Shown: piece by piece, positions 7,240 through 18,459 of the stretch
How positions within the stretch are numbered: position 1 is the first letter of the stretch
Layout: each line of letters starts with the position of its first letter
Assembly (NCBI GenBank): GCA_026706075.1
Contig: JAPOZM010000005.1
Location: forward strand, 1 to 64,000
DNA length: 64,000 bases
Source: Gemmatimonadaceae bacterium
GTDB taxonomy: Bacteria; Latescibacterota; UBA2968; UBA8231
Reading direction: 5' to 3'
Made by a program: the position numbers and the translations under genes
The notes under the pieces: generated by a model
What the model was told of the DNA's origin: nothing
Seen by the model: the letters and a program-made list of their open reading frames with translations, nothing else
The model's database searches: none

Positions 7240-8202
7240 CTACAGGAGCTTGGGCAGCAGGAGGGCGAGGGCGACACTCACCGCGAGTCCGGAGAAGACC
7301 TTGGCCAGGTCGGTGAGGACCAGGCGGGTGACCTCCGGGCGGCCGCGATGCTTCTCGTTCCAGGCGATGGCGATCTCCCGTCCCGCCAGCAGGCCCACGA
7401 AGACCCAGGTCGTGCTCATGGGCAGGTTGCTGACCTCCTTGAACAGGAACAGGACGATCCCGTAGATGAGGTCGACGAAGGTCGCCGAGCGAATGTCGGT
7501 GGTGTTCGTCTTGGTGAGCACCACCTTCTGGATGGCGCCGCCGTGGGTGTAGAAGATGTAGGCGAGCAGGCCCAGGATGACGACGACGCTGAGGGCGAAC
7601 CACCCCGCGGCCATCTCCGGCGTGCGGGTCTCCGGGTTCCGGGGCAGGAAGACGTAGAGGTTGGCCAGGTCCTGGATCAGCCACTGGCTCCAGAGGAAGC
7701 CGGTGGAGCACCACTGGGCCACCACCCACCAGCCGCCGGTGGGGCCCTCGGTCTGGTTGAAGCGGTGCTCGAGGGCGCGGGTGACCAGCTTGTAGACGAG
7801 GATGGCGGCGACGAAGGCCGTCGCATATCCCAGCAGCGACTTGACCAGCATCGCCGGCAGCGCCTTGGGGGCGAAGATCGTCAGGGTGAGGAAGGTGGTG
7901 CTCACCGGGACGCCGACCCGCGTCAGCAGGAGCAGGACGAAGGGGGGGATGCAGTAGATCCAGACGAACCGCTCCGGCACCGGGATCGCCTGCAGCCGGC
8001 CGTAGGATACGTCCCCGGAATGGACGATCCACCCGTACACCAGGACCACGGCGATGACCCCGGCGCCGAAGAGCCAGAGCACCCACCACGGGCGGTGGGC
8101 GTTGGAGCTGAGGAAGGTGCCCAGGGTCTGGATCGCGTCGTTGCCGACGATCGAGTAGGCGCCGAGCAGGAAGCCGATGATCATCAGGGTTTCCTGGGGC
8201 AT
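7240..8202 (-). CDS. PiT-like inorganic phosphate/anion permease
   Basis: A 320-residue inner-membrane protein with about eight to nine hydrophobic helices. Two PiT-type hallmarks are visible: an N-terminal GNDAIQTLGT (about 20-29) and paired STT signatures, VPVSTTFLTLT (about residue 98) and LPMSTTWVFVGLLAG (about 262). These mark the duplicated substrate sites of PiT phosphate/sulfate carriers. It is shorter than the usual 400-500 residues, lacking the large central loop. AGGAGAT precedes the ATG. No PhoU-like partner is adjacent. Phosphate is the likely but unproven substrate. Confidence 0.7.
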   Translation of the reverse strand: MPQETLMIIGFLLGAYSIVGNDAIQTLGTFLSSNAHRPWWVLWLFGAGVIAVVLVYGWIVHSGDVSYGRLQAIPVPERFVWIYCIPPFVLLLLTRVGVPVSTTFLTLTIFAPKALPAMLVKSLLGYATAFVAAILVYKLVTRALEHRFNQTEGPTGGWWVVAQWCSTGFLWSQWLIQDLANLYVFLPRNPETRTPEMAAGWFALSVVVILGLLAYIFYTHGGAIQKVVLTKTNTTDIRSATFVDLIYGIVLFLFKEVSNLPMSTTWVFVGLLAGREIAIAWNEKHRGRPEVTRLVLTDLAKVFSGLAVSVALALLLPKLL

Positions 8203-8581
8203 GGCGGATCTCCTGTCGTACGTGGCTCTTCCCGCGCCCCTTCGGTGTCCACGCCGATGGCATGCGGAGAGCGGGGTAGTGGAGCCGTGCTGTGAAGAGG
8301 CGGGGGAGAGTCATCAAGCTAGGGCGCCGAAGTGACGATCGCGCGGCGCGACCGTTACAGGTACTCGACAATCGACTTTCTGAGGCCGCGGCCACCGCCC
8401 CGGCACCGCGAAGCCCGAGCACCCGGCCAGCAGCCGTCGGCGGCGGGGCATCTGGCGCCACCAGCGCTTTCCGCAGCACCCGCCCGGCGCGGCCGGCCCC
8501 GGGCCACCCGTCGGCGGCAGCCCCTCCGACGAAGCGGTCGGCTGCGGTTCCCGGCCCTCGGTGGCGCCGGCAACCTGGGAC
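8203..8581. other. 379-bp intergenic stretch without a supported gene
   Basis: Very GC-rich, Pro/Arg/Ala-coding in every frame. It holds the ribosome site of the PiT-like gene at its left edge and the 3' end of the ABC exporter operon at its right edge. I see no convincing ORF, RNA gene, terminator or repeat in it. Confidence 0.5.
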
Positions 8582-9961
8582 TCAGGCGGCCCGGACCCAG
8601 GCGAGGAGCGTCTTCAGGCCGGGCGGCTTGCCCTGCATCAGCAGTCCGATCCGGAAGACCTTGGCCGCCAGCCACACGGCTCCGACCACCGAGGCGGCGC
8701 CCACCGCGATCGACAGCCAGACCTCCCACCAGGGCGGCGGCTGGGTCGAGGCCATGCGCATGAGCATCGCGTAGGTGTTGACCGGCGGCAGGTAGCTGGC
8801 GACGACGGCGACCGTGTGGCCGGGGCTGCGGGAGACCAGAGGCCAGAGGAGCCACGGGGCCATGGACACCAGCATGAGGGGCGTCAGGAGCGGCCCGGCC
8901 TCGTTCATGTCGTTGACGGCGGCTCCGGCGGCCAGCATGAGGGCCCCGAGGGTGAAGAAGCCGATGAGGAAGAAGATCACCAGGTAGAGGATCAGCCAGG
9001 GGTCGAGGAGGCCCAGGAGGGAGAAGGAGGCCAGCATCGCCAGTCCCGACAGGAGGTAGACGCCCATCATGACCAGGCTGACGGCCACGCCTCCGATGAG
9101 CTTGCCGGCCATGAGCTCCATGGGGGACACCGCCGACAGGAGCACCTCCACGACGCGGCTCGACTTCTCCTCCACCATCGAGGTCAGCAGCGTCTGGCCG
9201 CCGGTGATGACCCCCATGAACAGGAGCAGGGTGAAGGCGGCGGGCAGGATGAAGCCGAAGCCGCTGACCGTCTGCCGTTCGTCCCCCGCGCCGACCGTGG
9301 TCGACCGCGGCCGGGAGACCCGCACGAGGGACTCGATCCTGGCCCGGTCCTGGCCCCGGGCGGAGACGCGGGCGCCGACGATCGCCTCCCGGGCGATGCG
9401 GTGAATGAAGTCCAGCTCCCGCTCGTCGAGGCCGGGGGGCACGTACAGGTCGTAGGTCCCGAACCCGGCCTCGGGACCGGCCGCCTCCACGGCGTCCTCG
9501 TGGATCGCGATCAGGGCGCGGGGCCCCGCCTCGCCGTCCTCGGCGCTCAGCGAGTCTTTCGCGGATTCCATCTCCGTGCCCGCGGGCAGCGGGATCAGGC
9601 GGACCTCGCCGGCGGGCCAGTGGGACTCCCTCCGCGCCTGCTCGATGGCGGCCTCGGCGAGGGCCCGGGCCGCCTGCGGCGCCCGTTCCAGGTTCCGGCG
9701 CAGCTCCCGCAGCTCGCCTTCCGCGATCCCCCCCGCATCCAGGACCCGCTCCATCTCGGCCAGGACCCGCCCCGTCGGATCCAGGACGGCGTACTCCCCC
9801 TCGATCCGGTAGTCCGTGTGGGTGATCATGTGCATGTACCGGGGAACCAGGAAGACCATGGCCGCGATCATGGCCGGGGTGAACAGCACCCCGAGGATGA
9901 AGCCTTTCCTGGCCACCACAGCGAGGAAGTCCCGGAGCGCGATCCGCAGGACGCGTCTCAT
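8582..9961 (-). CDS. ABC-2 type permease (NatB/YhaP-like)
   Basis: A 459-residue membrane subunit of an ABC exporter. One N-terminal helix (about residues 18-40) is followed by a large extracytoplasmic domain of about 200 residues and then five to six helices in the C-terminal half, the NatB layout. The region around SMVEEKSSRVVEVLLSAVSP just after the second helix is the coupling-helix signature of this family. The start overlaps the stop of the ATPase gene by 4 bases (ATGA), so the two are translated together. Exported substrate unknown; NatAB relatives move sodium or small amphiphiles. Confidence 0.85.
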   Translation of the reverse strand: MRRVLRIALRDFLAVVARKGFILGVLFTPAMIAAMVFLVPRYMHMITHTDYRIEGEYAVLDPTGRVLAEMERVLDAGGIAEGELRELRRNLERAPQAARALAEAAIEQARRESHWPAGEVRLIPLPAGTEMESAKDSLSAEDGEAGPRALIAIHEDAVEAAGPEAGFGTYDLYVPPGLDERELDFIHRIAREAIVGARVSARGQDRARIESLVRVSRPRSTTVGAGDERQTVSGFGFILPAAFTLLLFMGVITGGQTLLTSMVEEKSSRVVEVLLSAVSPMELMAGKLIGGVAVSLVMMGVYLLSGLAMLASFSLLGLLDPWLILYLVIFFLIGFFTLGALMLAAGAAVNDMNEAGPLLTPLMLVSMAPWLLWPLVSRSPGHTVAVVASYLPPVNTYAMLMRMASTQPPPWWEVWLSIAVGAASVVGAVWLAAKVFRIGLLMQGKPPGLKTLLAWVRAA

Positions 9962-10932
9962 TCGGTCTCTTCCGGAGCGGCGTCGACGAGCTCCGCCCGC
10001 AGCTTCCGCTCCTCCTCCGGGGAGCGGGTCTCCGAGGCCCGCTCCAGGAAGACATCCTCGAGGCGCGGCCGGGCCAGCTCGATGAGCGCCGCCGGGACCG
10101 CCTCCAGGATGAGCCCCATCGCCGCGGAGGGATCGGTGCCTTGGCGGAGCCGGATCTCCAGGCCCCGCTCCTCCGCCCGGAGGCTCTCCACGCCCGGCAG
10201 CGAGGCCAGGGGCGCGGTGTCGGCCTCCGGGTCGAGGGGCTCGAAGCGGATCGACCGAGGGTCGTGGCGGCGGCGGATGGCGGCGAGGGAGTCGTCGAGC
10301 ACCTTGCGGCCCTTGTGGACCATGACGACGTGCTCGCAGATCTCCTCGGCCCGGGGCATGACGTGGGTGGAGAGGAGGACCGTGGCGCCCCGGCCGCGCT
10401 CCTCGAGGATCAGGTCGCGGAGCCTGCGGGTGCTCACCGGGTCGAGGCCGCTGAATGGCTCGTCCAGGACCAGCAGGTCCGGCCGGTGGATCACGGCGGC
10501 CAGGAACTGGACCTTCTGGGACATCCCCTTCGACAGCTCCTCGCAGCGCGCGGCCCCATCCCCGGGAAGACCGACGCGCTCCAGCCATTCGGAGATGCGG
10601 CGGTCGAGATCGGGGCCCTCGTCGCCCTTGAGGCGGGCCATGTACCTGAGGAAGGCGCGGACCTTCATCTTCCGGTACAGGCCCCGCTCCTCGGGCAGGT
10701 AGCCGATGCGGTCCTTGGCGTCCAGGGCGGAGGGATGTCCCAGCACCGAGACGGCCCCCGAGTCCGGGAAGAGGATGGAGAGGATCATCCGGATCGAGGT
10801 CGTCTTGCCGGCGCCGTTGGGCCCGATGAACCCGTGCAGCCCACCCCGGGGCACCTCGAGATCCAGGTCCTCCACGGCCGTGGTCCGCCCGAAGCTCTTG
10901 GTGACGCCCGTCATCCGGATGGCGGGTTCCAT
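9958..10932 (-). CDS. ABC transporter ATP-binding protein (NatA-like)
   Basis: A 324-residue ATPase with Walker A GPNGAGKTTS (about residues 38-47), a Q-loop-like YLPEERGLYRKM, the signature region LSKGMSQKVQ, Walker B LLVLDEPFSGLDP and the switch His in STHVM. The C-terminal extension of about 90 residues is typical of NatA/CcmA-type exporters (ending LEDVFLERAS plus an acidic tail). The ATG is chosen just before the first ABC strand (MTGVTKSFG). It is the first gene of a two-gene operon with the permease, lying 28 bp beyond the terminator of the molybdenum hydroxylase operon. Confidence 0.9.
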   Translation of the reverse strand: MEPAIRMTGVTKSFGRTTAVEDLDLEVPRGGLHGFIGPNGAGKTTSIRMILSILFPDSGAVSVLGHPSALDAKDRIGYLPEERGLYRKMKVRAFLRYMARLKGDEGPDLDRRISEWLERVGLPGDGAARCEELSKGMSQKVQFLAAVIHRPDLLVLDEPFSGLDPVSTRRLRDLILEERGRGATVLLSTHVMPRAEEICEHVVMVHKGRKVLDDSLAAIRRRHDPRSIRFEPLDPEADTAPLASLPGVESLRAEERGLEIRLRQGTDPSAAMGLILEAVPAALIELARPRLEDVFLERASETRSPEEERKLRAELVDAAPEETE

Positions 10933-10956
10933 GGGAGTGCCCCCTGAGGCGACAAG

Positions 10957-11021
10957 AAAAGAGGGGCGGACCGTGGAAGGCCCGCCCCTCCGTGAATGAA
11001 GGGCTCGGCGTGCGCCGAGCC
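10957..11021 (-). terminator. intrinsic terminator of the cox operon, two tandem hairpins
   Basis: On the minus strand GAGGGGCGG (10990-10982) pairs perfectly with CCGCCCCTC (10969-10961) and is followed by TTTTCTTG, a classical intrinsic terminator. Immediately before it lies a second perfect 8-bp hairpin (GGCTCGGC/GCCGAGCC, 11002-11021) just after the coxM stop. It separates the coxGSLM transcript from the ABC exporter genes. Confidence 0.8.
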
Positions 11022-11030
11022 GGTGGTCCC

Positions 11031-11891
11031 TCAGGCCGCGGCGGCCGCCGCCAGCACCGCCCGGCGGGCGTAGACCCGGGCCAGCTGCCGGCGGTAGTCC
11101 TCGCCGGCGAAGCTGTCGGCGAGCAGCTCCTGGCCCTCGGCGGCGCCGGCCACGGCGGCCCTCACCGACTCCTCGTCGAGGGAAGTCCCGGCCAGGGCGG
11201 CCTCGACGCCGGCGTCGCGGAAGGCGGCGCTGGCGATGCCGTTGAAGGCGACGCGGGCGCTGCTGCAGGCGCCGCCGCTGACGGTGACCGCGGCGGCGCA
11301 ACCGCAGACGGCGAAGCGCGACGCCGGGTGCGCGAACTTCAGGTACGAGACGCCCGTGCCGGCGCCCGGGGCGGGCACCCGCACGGCGGTGACGATCTCG
11401 CCCGGCTGCAGGGCGGTGGCGAAGAGCTCGACGAAGAAGTCGGCGGCGGCGATGGAGCGGGCCCCGCCCGGCCCCACGACCTCCACCGAGCCCTCGGAGG
11501 CGAGCACCGCCGCCGGGTAGTCGGCGGCCGGGTCGGCGTGGGCCAGGCTGCCGCCGATGGTGCCGGCGTTGCGGACCTGCACGTCGCCGATGACGGACGC
11601 CGCCTGGGCCAGCAGCGGCGCGCCGGCGGCGACGGCGCTGGAGGACTCCACGTCGTGGTGGGTGGCGCCGGCGCCGATGACGACGCCGCCCCCCTCGGAC
11701 CGGATCTCGCGCAGCTCGTCGATGCGGCCGATGTCGACGAGGTGCTCCGGCGCCGACAGGCGCAGCTTCATCGCCGGCAGCAGGCTGTGGCCGCCGGCCA
11801 GCAGGCTGGCGTCCTCGCCGTGCTCCTGCAGCAGGCTCACCGCCTCGTCCAGGGAGGCGGGACGATGGTACTCGAAGGTCGAAGGAATCAT
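11031..11891 (-). CDS. coxM: molybdenum hydroxylase FAD subunit (CoxM-like)
   Basis: Flavin subunit (286 residues) of a three-subunit xanthine-oxidase/CO-dehydrogenase-family enzyme. It passes electrons from the iron-sulfur subunit to an acceptor. The two FAD-binding motifs are clear: LLAGGHSLLP (about residues 30-39) and TIGGSLAHADPAADYP (about 110-125). The C-terminal CO_deh_flav_C domain follows. Length is normal. It starts 13 bases after coxL and is the last gene before the operon terminator. The enzyme family is certain; the substrate depends on CoxL. Confidence 0.92.
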   Translation of the reverse strand: MIPSTFEYHRPASLDEAVSLLQEHGEDASLLAGGHSLLPAMKLRLSAPEHLVDIGRIDELREIRSEGGGVVIGAGATHHDVESSSAVAAGAPLLAQAASVIGDVQVRNAGTIGGSLAHADPAADYPAAVLASEGSVEVVGPGGARSIAAADFFVELFATALQPGEIVTAVRVPAPGAGTGVSYLKFAHPASRFAVCGCAAAVTVSGGACSSARVAFNGIASAAFRDAGVEAALAGTSLDEESVRAAVAGAAEGQELLADSFAGEDYRRQLARVYARRAVLAAAAAA

Positions 11892-11904
11892 CTCTCCCTC
11901 CTCC

Positions 11905-14283
<2,379 letters not shown>

Positions 14284-14294
14284 GGTTTCCCCCG

Positions 14295-14759
14295 TCACAG
14301 GTTGTCCGCGGCGTGGCGGATCGACTTGACGATGTTGTCGTAGCCGGTGCAGCGGCAGTAGTTGCCCTCGAGGCCGTGGCGGATCTCCTCGTCCGTCGGG
14401 TCCGGGTTGCGCTCGAGGATCTGCCAGGCCGTCATGATCATGCCCGGCGTGCAGAACCCGCACTGCAGGCCGTGCATCTCGTTGAACCCGGCCTGGATCG
14501 GGTGCAGCTCGCCGTTGGACGCCAGGCCCTCGACGGTGGTGACCTCGCCGCCGTCGGCCTGCACCGCCAGCAGGGTGCATGACTTCACGGCGCGCCCGCC
14601 GAGGACGACCGTGCAGGCGCCGCAGTTGCTCGTGTCGCAGCCCACGTGGGTGCCGGTCAGGCGCAGCACCTCGCGCAGGTAGTCGACGAGCAGGAGCCGC
14701 GGCTCGACTTCGTGCTCGTGGGCCACCCCGTTCACGGTGACCCGGATCGCAACCGTCAT
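14295..14759 (-). CDS. coxS: molybdenum hydroxylase [2Fe-2S] subunit (CoxS-like)
   Basis: Small iron-sulfur subunit, 154 residues. The plant-ferredoxin-type cluster site is [15 protein letters not shown] plus an upstream-type Cys later at SCTL. The second, helical cluster domain has CGFCTPGM and [14 protein letters not shown]. All eight cluster cysteines seem present. It relays electrons from Moco in CoxL to FAD in CoxM. A strong AAGGAGGT site precedes the ATG, and coxG lies 52 bases upstream in the same operon. Confidence 0.93.
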   Translation of the reverse strand: MTVAIRVTVNGVAHEHEVEPRLLLVDYLREVLRLTGTHVGCDTSNCGACTVVLGGRAVKSCTLLAVQADGGEVTTVEGLASNGELHPIQAGFNEMHGLQCGFCTPGMIMTAWQILERNPDPTDEEIRHGLEGNYCRCTGYDNIVKSIRHAADNL

Positions 14760-14811
14760 GATCGCTACCTCCTTGGAGGGGGAGAGGAGATGGCGCGTCG
14801 TCGACGGGCCA

Positions 14812-15243
14812 TCACACTTCCTTTTCCAGCGCTTCGAAGAACTGTCGGGTGAACTGCCGGGCCACGCCGGTCAGCACGCGGCCGCCCATGCGGGCCAGCA
14901 CCCCCTTGAGGCGGGCATCTCCGGCGAAGGCCACGACGGCGCCTTCGTCCTCCTTGCGGATCTCGAAGGTGCCCTCCGCCTTCGTCGTCCCCAGGCGCCC
15001 GCCGACGTCGATCTCGAGGCGGTAGCCCCGGGGCGGATCCTTGTCGAGGACGGCGAGGGATCCGTCGAACCCGCCGTTGACGGGGCCCAGCTTGATCTGG
15101 AACCGCGCCTTGTACACGTCGTCGCCCTCGGGCTCCAGCGAGCTGAGCCCGGGAGTCGTGCGGGCGAGCACATCGGGGTCGTTGAGCAGGGTCCAGATCC
15201 GCTCCGGCGGGGCGGAGAACTTGTGGGTTCCTTCGAGGTGCAA
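14812..15243 (-). CDS. coxG: CoxG-like SRPBCC protein
   Basis: A 143-residue SRPBCC-fold protein of the CO-dehydrogenase subunit G family: [16 protein letters not shown], then a Pro-Gly segment ([17 protein letters not shown]), and a C-terminal helix with [15 protein letters not shown]. CoxG proteins bind the membrane and are thought to help dock or mature the hydroxylase. No ATG fits; a TTG that begins exactly at the conserved MHLEG-like N-terminus is chosen. A predicted promoter places the transcript start about 30 bases upstream of it. First gene of the cox structural operon. Confidence 0.85.
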   Translation of the reverse strand: MHLEGTHKFSAPPERIWTLLNDPDVLARTTPGLSSLEPEGDDVYKARFQIKLGPVNGGFDGSLAVLDKDPPRGYRLEIDVGGRLGTTKAEGTFEIRKEDEGAVVAFAGDARLKGVLARMGGRVLTGVARQFTRQFFEALEKEV

Positions 15244-15279
15244 GGTCGGCTCGGCCCGGTATCGGTGATCGGTGGGCGC

Positions 15280-15308
15280 ACTATATATTGGCTTTGGACC
15301 TCCGTCAA
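15280..15308 (-). promoter_or_regulatory. predicted promoter of the coxG-S-L-M operon
   Basis: On the minus strand TTGACG (15308-15303), a 17-base spacer and TATAGT (15285-15280) form a near-consensus housekeeping promoter. The transcript start would fall near 15273, about 30 bases before the coxG TTG codon. The same AT-rich core (CTATATATTG at 15281-15290) could serve as the -10 box for the divergent xdhC gene, so the two operons may be co-regulated. Confidence 0.65.
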
Positions 15309-15327
15309 TCAGCTTCGCGGGAACGAC

Positions 15328-16371
15328 ATGAGAGAAATCTGGAACGACATCCGGTCCTGGGAGGGGCAGGGCCGCCCCTTTGCCCTGGCCCGCGTCATCG
15401 AGACCTGGGGATCCTCGCCGCGGCCGGTGGGCGCGGCCATGATCGTCGGCCGGCAGATGGAGGTGGCCGGCTCGGTGAGCGGCGGCTGCATCGAGGGCGA
15501 CGTGATCACCGAGTCCCGGCAGGTTCTGGAGGACGGCAGGCCCCGCCGCCTGCACTACGGGGTCAGCGACGAGACGGCCTGGTCCGTGGGCCTCACCTGT
15601 GGGGGGCAGGTCTCCGTCTTCGTGGAGCAGCACCCCGGGCAGGCGGGGGGCGGCAGCGCCGGCGTGTGGGAGGCCCTGAGGGCCCGCCTGGAGGCCAACC
15701 GGCCGGCGGTGCTCCTGACCCGGCTGGACTCGCCCGAGCGCCCCCACCTGCTGGTCGATCCAGAGGCCGGGGAGGTGGCCGCCGGCGACTGGGGGGCGGC
15801 CTCGGCGTCGGCCCTCGAGGCGGCGGCGTCGGCCTTCTCGGAACGGCAGAGCGCCGTCGTCGAGATCGGTTCGGAGGCGGTCTTCGTCCAGGCCTTCCCG
15901 CGGCAGGACCGCCTGCTCGTCGTCGGCGCCAGTCACATCTGCATCCCCCTGGTGCGCCTGGCGAAGGTCCTCGACCTCGAGACCGTGGTCATCGATCCGC
16001 GGGAGGTCTTCGCGCGCCCCGAGCGCTTCCCCGAGGCGCCGTCGAGGCTGGAGCACACCTGGCCGGGCCGGTTCCTCGAGGCCTGGTCCGTGGACGAGAG
16101 CACCTTCGCCGTGCTGCTCACCCACGACCCCAAGATCGACGACGAGGCCCTGCACCACCTGCTGCGTTCCCCGGCGGCGTACATCGGCGCCCTCGGCAGC
16201 CGCCGCTCCCACGCCAAGCGGGTCGAGCGGCTGCGCGAGGCCGGCTTCGACGAGGGGGAGATCGGCCGCATCCGCGGCCCTGTCGGTCTCGACATCGGGG
16301 CCGAGAGCCCCGAGGAGATCGCCTTGAGCATCCTCGCCGAGGTGGTCGCCGTCCGCCGCGGCGCCCCGTGA
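15328..16371 (+). CDS. xdhC: XdhC/CoxI-family Moco maturation protein
   Basis: A 347-residue protein with an N-terminal XdhC_CoxI domain (SGGCIEGDVI around residues 50-59, LTCGGQVSVFVEQ around 90-102) and a C-terminal Rossmann domain (VVGASHICIPLVRL, then VVIDPRE and IGALGSRRSHAKR). XdhC proteins bind molybdenum cofactor, protect it and deliver the sulfurated form to hydroxylases such as CoxL. It is divergent from coxG across a shared promoter region and overlaps mocA by 4 bases. The ATG at MREIWND fits the family N-terminus. Confidence 0.9.
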   Translation: MREIWNDIRSWEGQGRPFALARVIETWGSSPRPVGAAMIVGRQMEVAGSVSGGCIEGDVITESRQVLEDGRPRRLHYGVSDETAWSVGLTCGGQVSVFVEQHPGQAGGGSAGVWEALRARLEANRPAVLLTRLDSPERPHLLVDPEAGEVAAGDWGAASASALEAAASAFSERQSAVVEIGSEAVFVQAFPRQDRLLVVGASHICIPLVRLAKVLDLETVVIDPREVFARPERFPEAPSRLEHTWPGRFLEAWSVDESTFAVLLTHDPKIDDEALHHLLRSPAAYIGALGSRRSHAKRVERLREAGFDEGEIGRIRGPVGLDIGAESPEEIALSILAEVVAVRRGAP

Positions 16372-16970
16372 TCGCCGCGGTGCTGCTGGCCGCCGGCCGA
16401 TCCTCCAGGTACGGCGGCGCCGGCGACACCAAGCTGTTGCTGCCCTGGGGTCCGGAGGGAATCCCCATGGCGGCGGCCGTGGCCGCCACCCTGAAGGCCG
16501 CCGGCCTGGGGTGGATCGTCGCCGTCCTCGGCCACCGCGCCGACGCCGTGGGCGCGGCCCTGGCGGGCCGTGGCGTCGAGACCGTCCTGAACCCCGACTA
16601 CGCCGACGGCCTGTCCAGCTCCATCGCCGCCGGGGTCCGCGCCGCCCCGGCCGGGGCCGACGGCTACCTGATCGCCCTGGGCGACATGCCGGCCGTCGCC
16701 GCCGGCACCGTCTCGCTGGTCTGCCGCGCCTTCGAGGCAGCCTCCCCGCCGGCCATCGTGGTGCCGGTCCACGCCGGGCGCCGCGGCCATCCCGTCCTCT
16801 TCGGGCGGGCCTACCGTGAGGAACTGCTCGGCCTGTCCGGGGACGTCGGCGCCCGCCGCCTCTTCTCCCGCCACGCGGGCCGGGTGGTCGAGGTAGCCGT
16901 CGACGACCCTGGAGTGCTCAGCGACGTGGACACCGAGGCCCAGTACCGCGCGGCGGCCGGGGCGGACTGA
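16368..16970 (+). CDS. mocA: MocA-like molybdenum cofactor cytidylyltransferase
   Basis: A 200-residue MobA-fold nucleotidyltransferase. The nucleotide-binding start LLAAGRSSRYGG and the lysine of DTKLLLPW (about 21-28) are present, with the metal-binding LGDMPAV in the middle and a C-terminal DVDT motif. Such proteins attach CMP to Moco to give MCD, the form used by xanthine-oxidase-type enzymes, which suits the adjacent cox genes. The GTG start overlaps the xdhC stop (GTGA), so the two are coupled. A MobA-type guanylyltransferase is less likely given the context. Confidence 0.85.
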   Translation: MIAAVLLAAGRSSRYGGAGDTKLLLPWGPEGIPMAAAVAATLKAAGLGWIVAVLGHRADAVGAALAGRGVETVLNPDYADGLSSSIAAGVRAAPAGADGYLIALGDMPAVAAGTVSLVCRAFEAASPPAIVVPVHAGRRGHPVLFGRAYREELLGLSGDVGARRLFSRHAGRVVEVAVDDPGVLSDVDTEAQYRAAAGAD

Positions 16971-17115
16971 CGCCCGGGGCTCTGCCGCTGCGGGGGAGGT
17001 GCGGGACCTTCGTCGGGCGGCAAGCTCTTCCATCGGGAGCGGGCAGGTCCTGGGGCGGCACCCTTCTTCGACGGGCGCCCGCGGCCTCTCCCGCCTCGGG
17101 GCCCTGACGCCCGGA

Positions 17116-18459
17116 TCAGCGCTTCCGTCGGGCGTCTCGCTCCTCGGCGAGGGCCCGCAGGTTCCTCGCCGAGCTGGGGGCGTCGGGATCCGGCGCCATG
17201 GGCGGGGGATCGGGATCCGCCTCCTCCGAGGATCGGCCCGCCCAGGGCCTGCGCCTCGCCCCGCCGCGCTCCAGCCGCCCCAGGCCGCGGGCCAGGTCCC
17301 GCAGGGCCGCGGCGTTGTGGGCCGGGGCGAGGAGGTCCACGTGGGGCAGGGCCGCCAGCAGACCCGCCGTCTCGGGCCGGAACCCCGGGTTGCCCATCAG
17401 GGGGTTGAGCCAGAGCACGGCGAAGGCGCGCCGGCGAACCCGGGAGAGGGCCGACGACAGCAGCTCCGCCTCGCCCGTGTCCCAGCCGTCGCTGAGGACG
17501 ATCACGGCCGTGCGCCGGTCGACGAGGCTCTCCGCCCAGTCGTCGGCGAAGCGCGCCAGGCAGGCGCCGATGCGGGTCCCGCCCGACCACTCCGGCATCT
17601 CCCGGGACAACCCCTGCAGGACGCGGTCCCACTCGCCCTCGCGCAGGGCCGGCGTCAGGCGCCGCAGGCTGGTGCTGAAGCCGAAGACCTCCAGGCGTCG
17701 GTAGGCGGCGGCGAAGGCGTAGAGGAACTGCAGCAGGAAGCGGCTGTAGAGGTCCATGGAGCGGCTCACGTCGCACAGGACCACGAGCTTGAGCTTCTGC
17801 GGCCGCCGGGAGCGGAAGGCGAGGTCGACGAGCTCGCCGCCGCGCCGCAGGTTGGCCCGCAGGGTGCGGCGCAGGTCGAGGCGCCCGCGCCCGCCGAGCT
17901 GCCGGTAGCGGCGGCTGAGCCGGCGCGCCAGGGCCCGGGCCAGCTCCTCCACGACGCGCCCCATCTCCTCCAGCTCGTCGGGCCGCAGGCCGGCGAAGTC
18001 GCGGTGGGTGATGACCTCGCCGGCGCTGTAGCCCGCGGTCTCCTCCTGCTCCTCCGTCTCCCCGCCCTCGCCGGCGCTCAGCCACTCCCTCAGGCTCAGC
18101 TGCACCGGCTGGGAGCGGTCGCGGTCCGGGCTCCCGGCCTCGGGGTCGGGGGCCGGCCGGTTCAGCTCCCCGGCGCGGTCCCAGACCCGCCAGTAGCGGT
18201 CGAAGCAGTCGTCGAAGAGCTGCTGCTCCCGGACGCTCTTGGCCAGGCAGGTGCGCAGGGTCAGGCGGAACTGGCTCTCGCGGCCGACGTCGACGAGTCC
18301 CAGGGCGGCGAGGGCGTCGGCGGCTTCGGCGGGACCCAGCCCGAGGCCGCGGTCCCTCAGGTGCCGGCAGAAGCCGACGACGTTGGCGCTCAGGGCGCCG
18401 TGGAGGGCGAGGTCGCCGGGGAGGGAAGCCCGGGGAGGGGGGTCAGGTGCCGGCGGCAT
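17116..18459 (-). CDS. coxE: CoxE-like von Willebrand factor A protein
   Basis: A 447-residue VWA_CoxE protein. The N-terminal helical region (about 1-110) resembles CoxE, followed by an acidic linker (GGETEEQEETAG) and the VWA domain from about residue 215. The metal-ion site is intact: DVSRSMD (D-x-S-x-S), the Thr of GGTRIGACL and the Asp of LSDGWDTGE. CoxE works with the CoxD ATPase to assemble the Cu- or S-bearing Moco site in CO-dehydrogenase-type enzymes. The start overlaps coxD by 17 bases. The C-terminal 50 residues are low-complexity and probably disordered. Confidence 0.88.
   Translation of the reverse strand: MPPAPDPPPRASLPGDLALHGALSANVVGFCRHLRDRGLGLGPAEAADALAALGLVDVGRESQFRLTLRTCLAKSVREQQLFDDCFDRYWRVWDRAGELNRPAPDPEAGSPDRDRSQPVQLSLREWLSAGEGGETEEQEETAGYSAGEVITHRDFAGLRPDELEEMGRVVEELARALARRLSRRYRQLGGRGRLDLRRTLRANLRRGGELVDLAFRSRRPQKLKLVVLCDVSRSMDLYSRFLLQFLYAFAAAYRRLEVFGFSTSLRRLTPALREGEWDRVLQGLSREMPEWSGGTRIGACLARFADDWAESLVDRRTAVIVLSDGWDTGEAELLSSALSRVRRRAFAVLWLNPLMGNPGFRPETAGLLAALPHVDLLAPAHNAAALRDLARGLGRLERGGARRRPWAGRSSEEADPDPPPMAPDPDAPSSARNLRALAEERDARRKR

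Noticed and set aside
8582..10588. A 668-residue version of the ABC permease with a long N-terminal extension
   Set aside because: The extension is out-of-frame reading through the ATPase gene. The permease proper starts at 9961, where it overlaps the ATPase stop by 4 bases.
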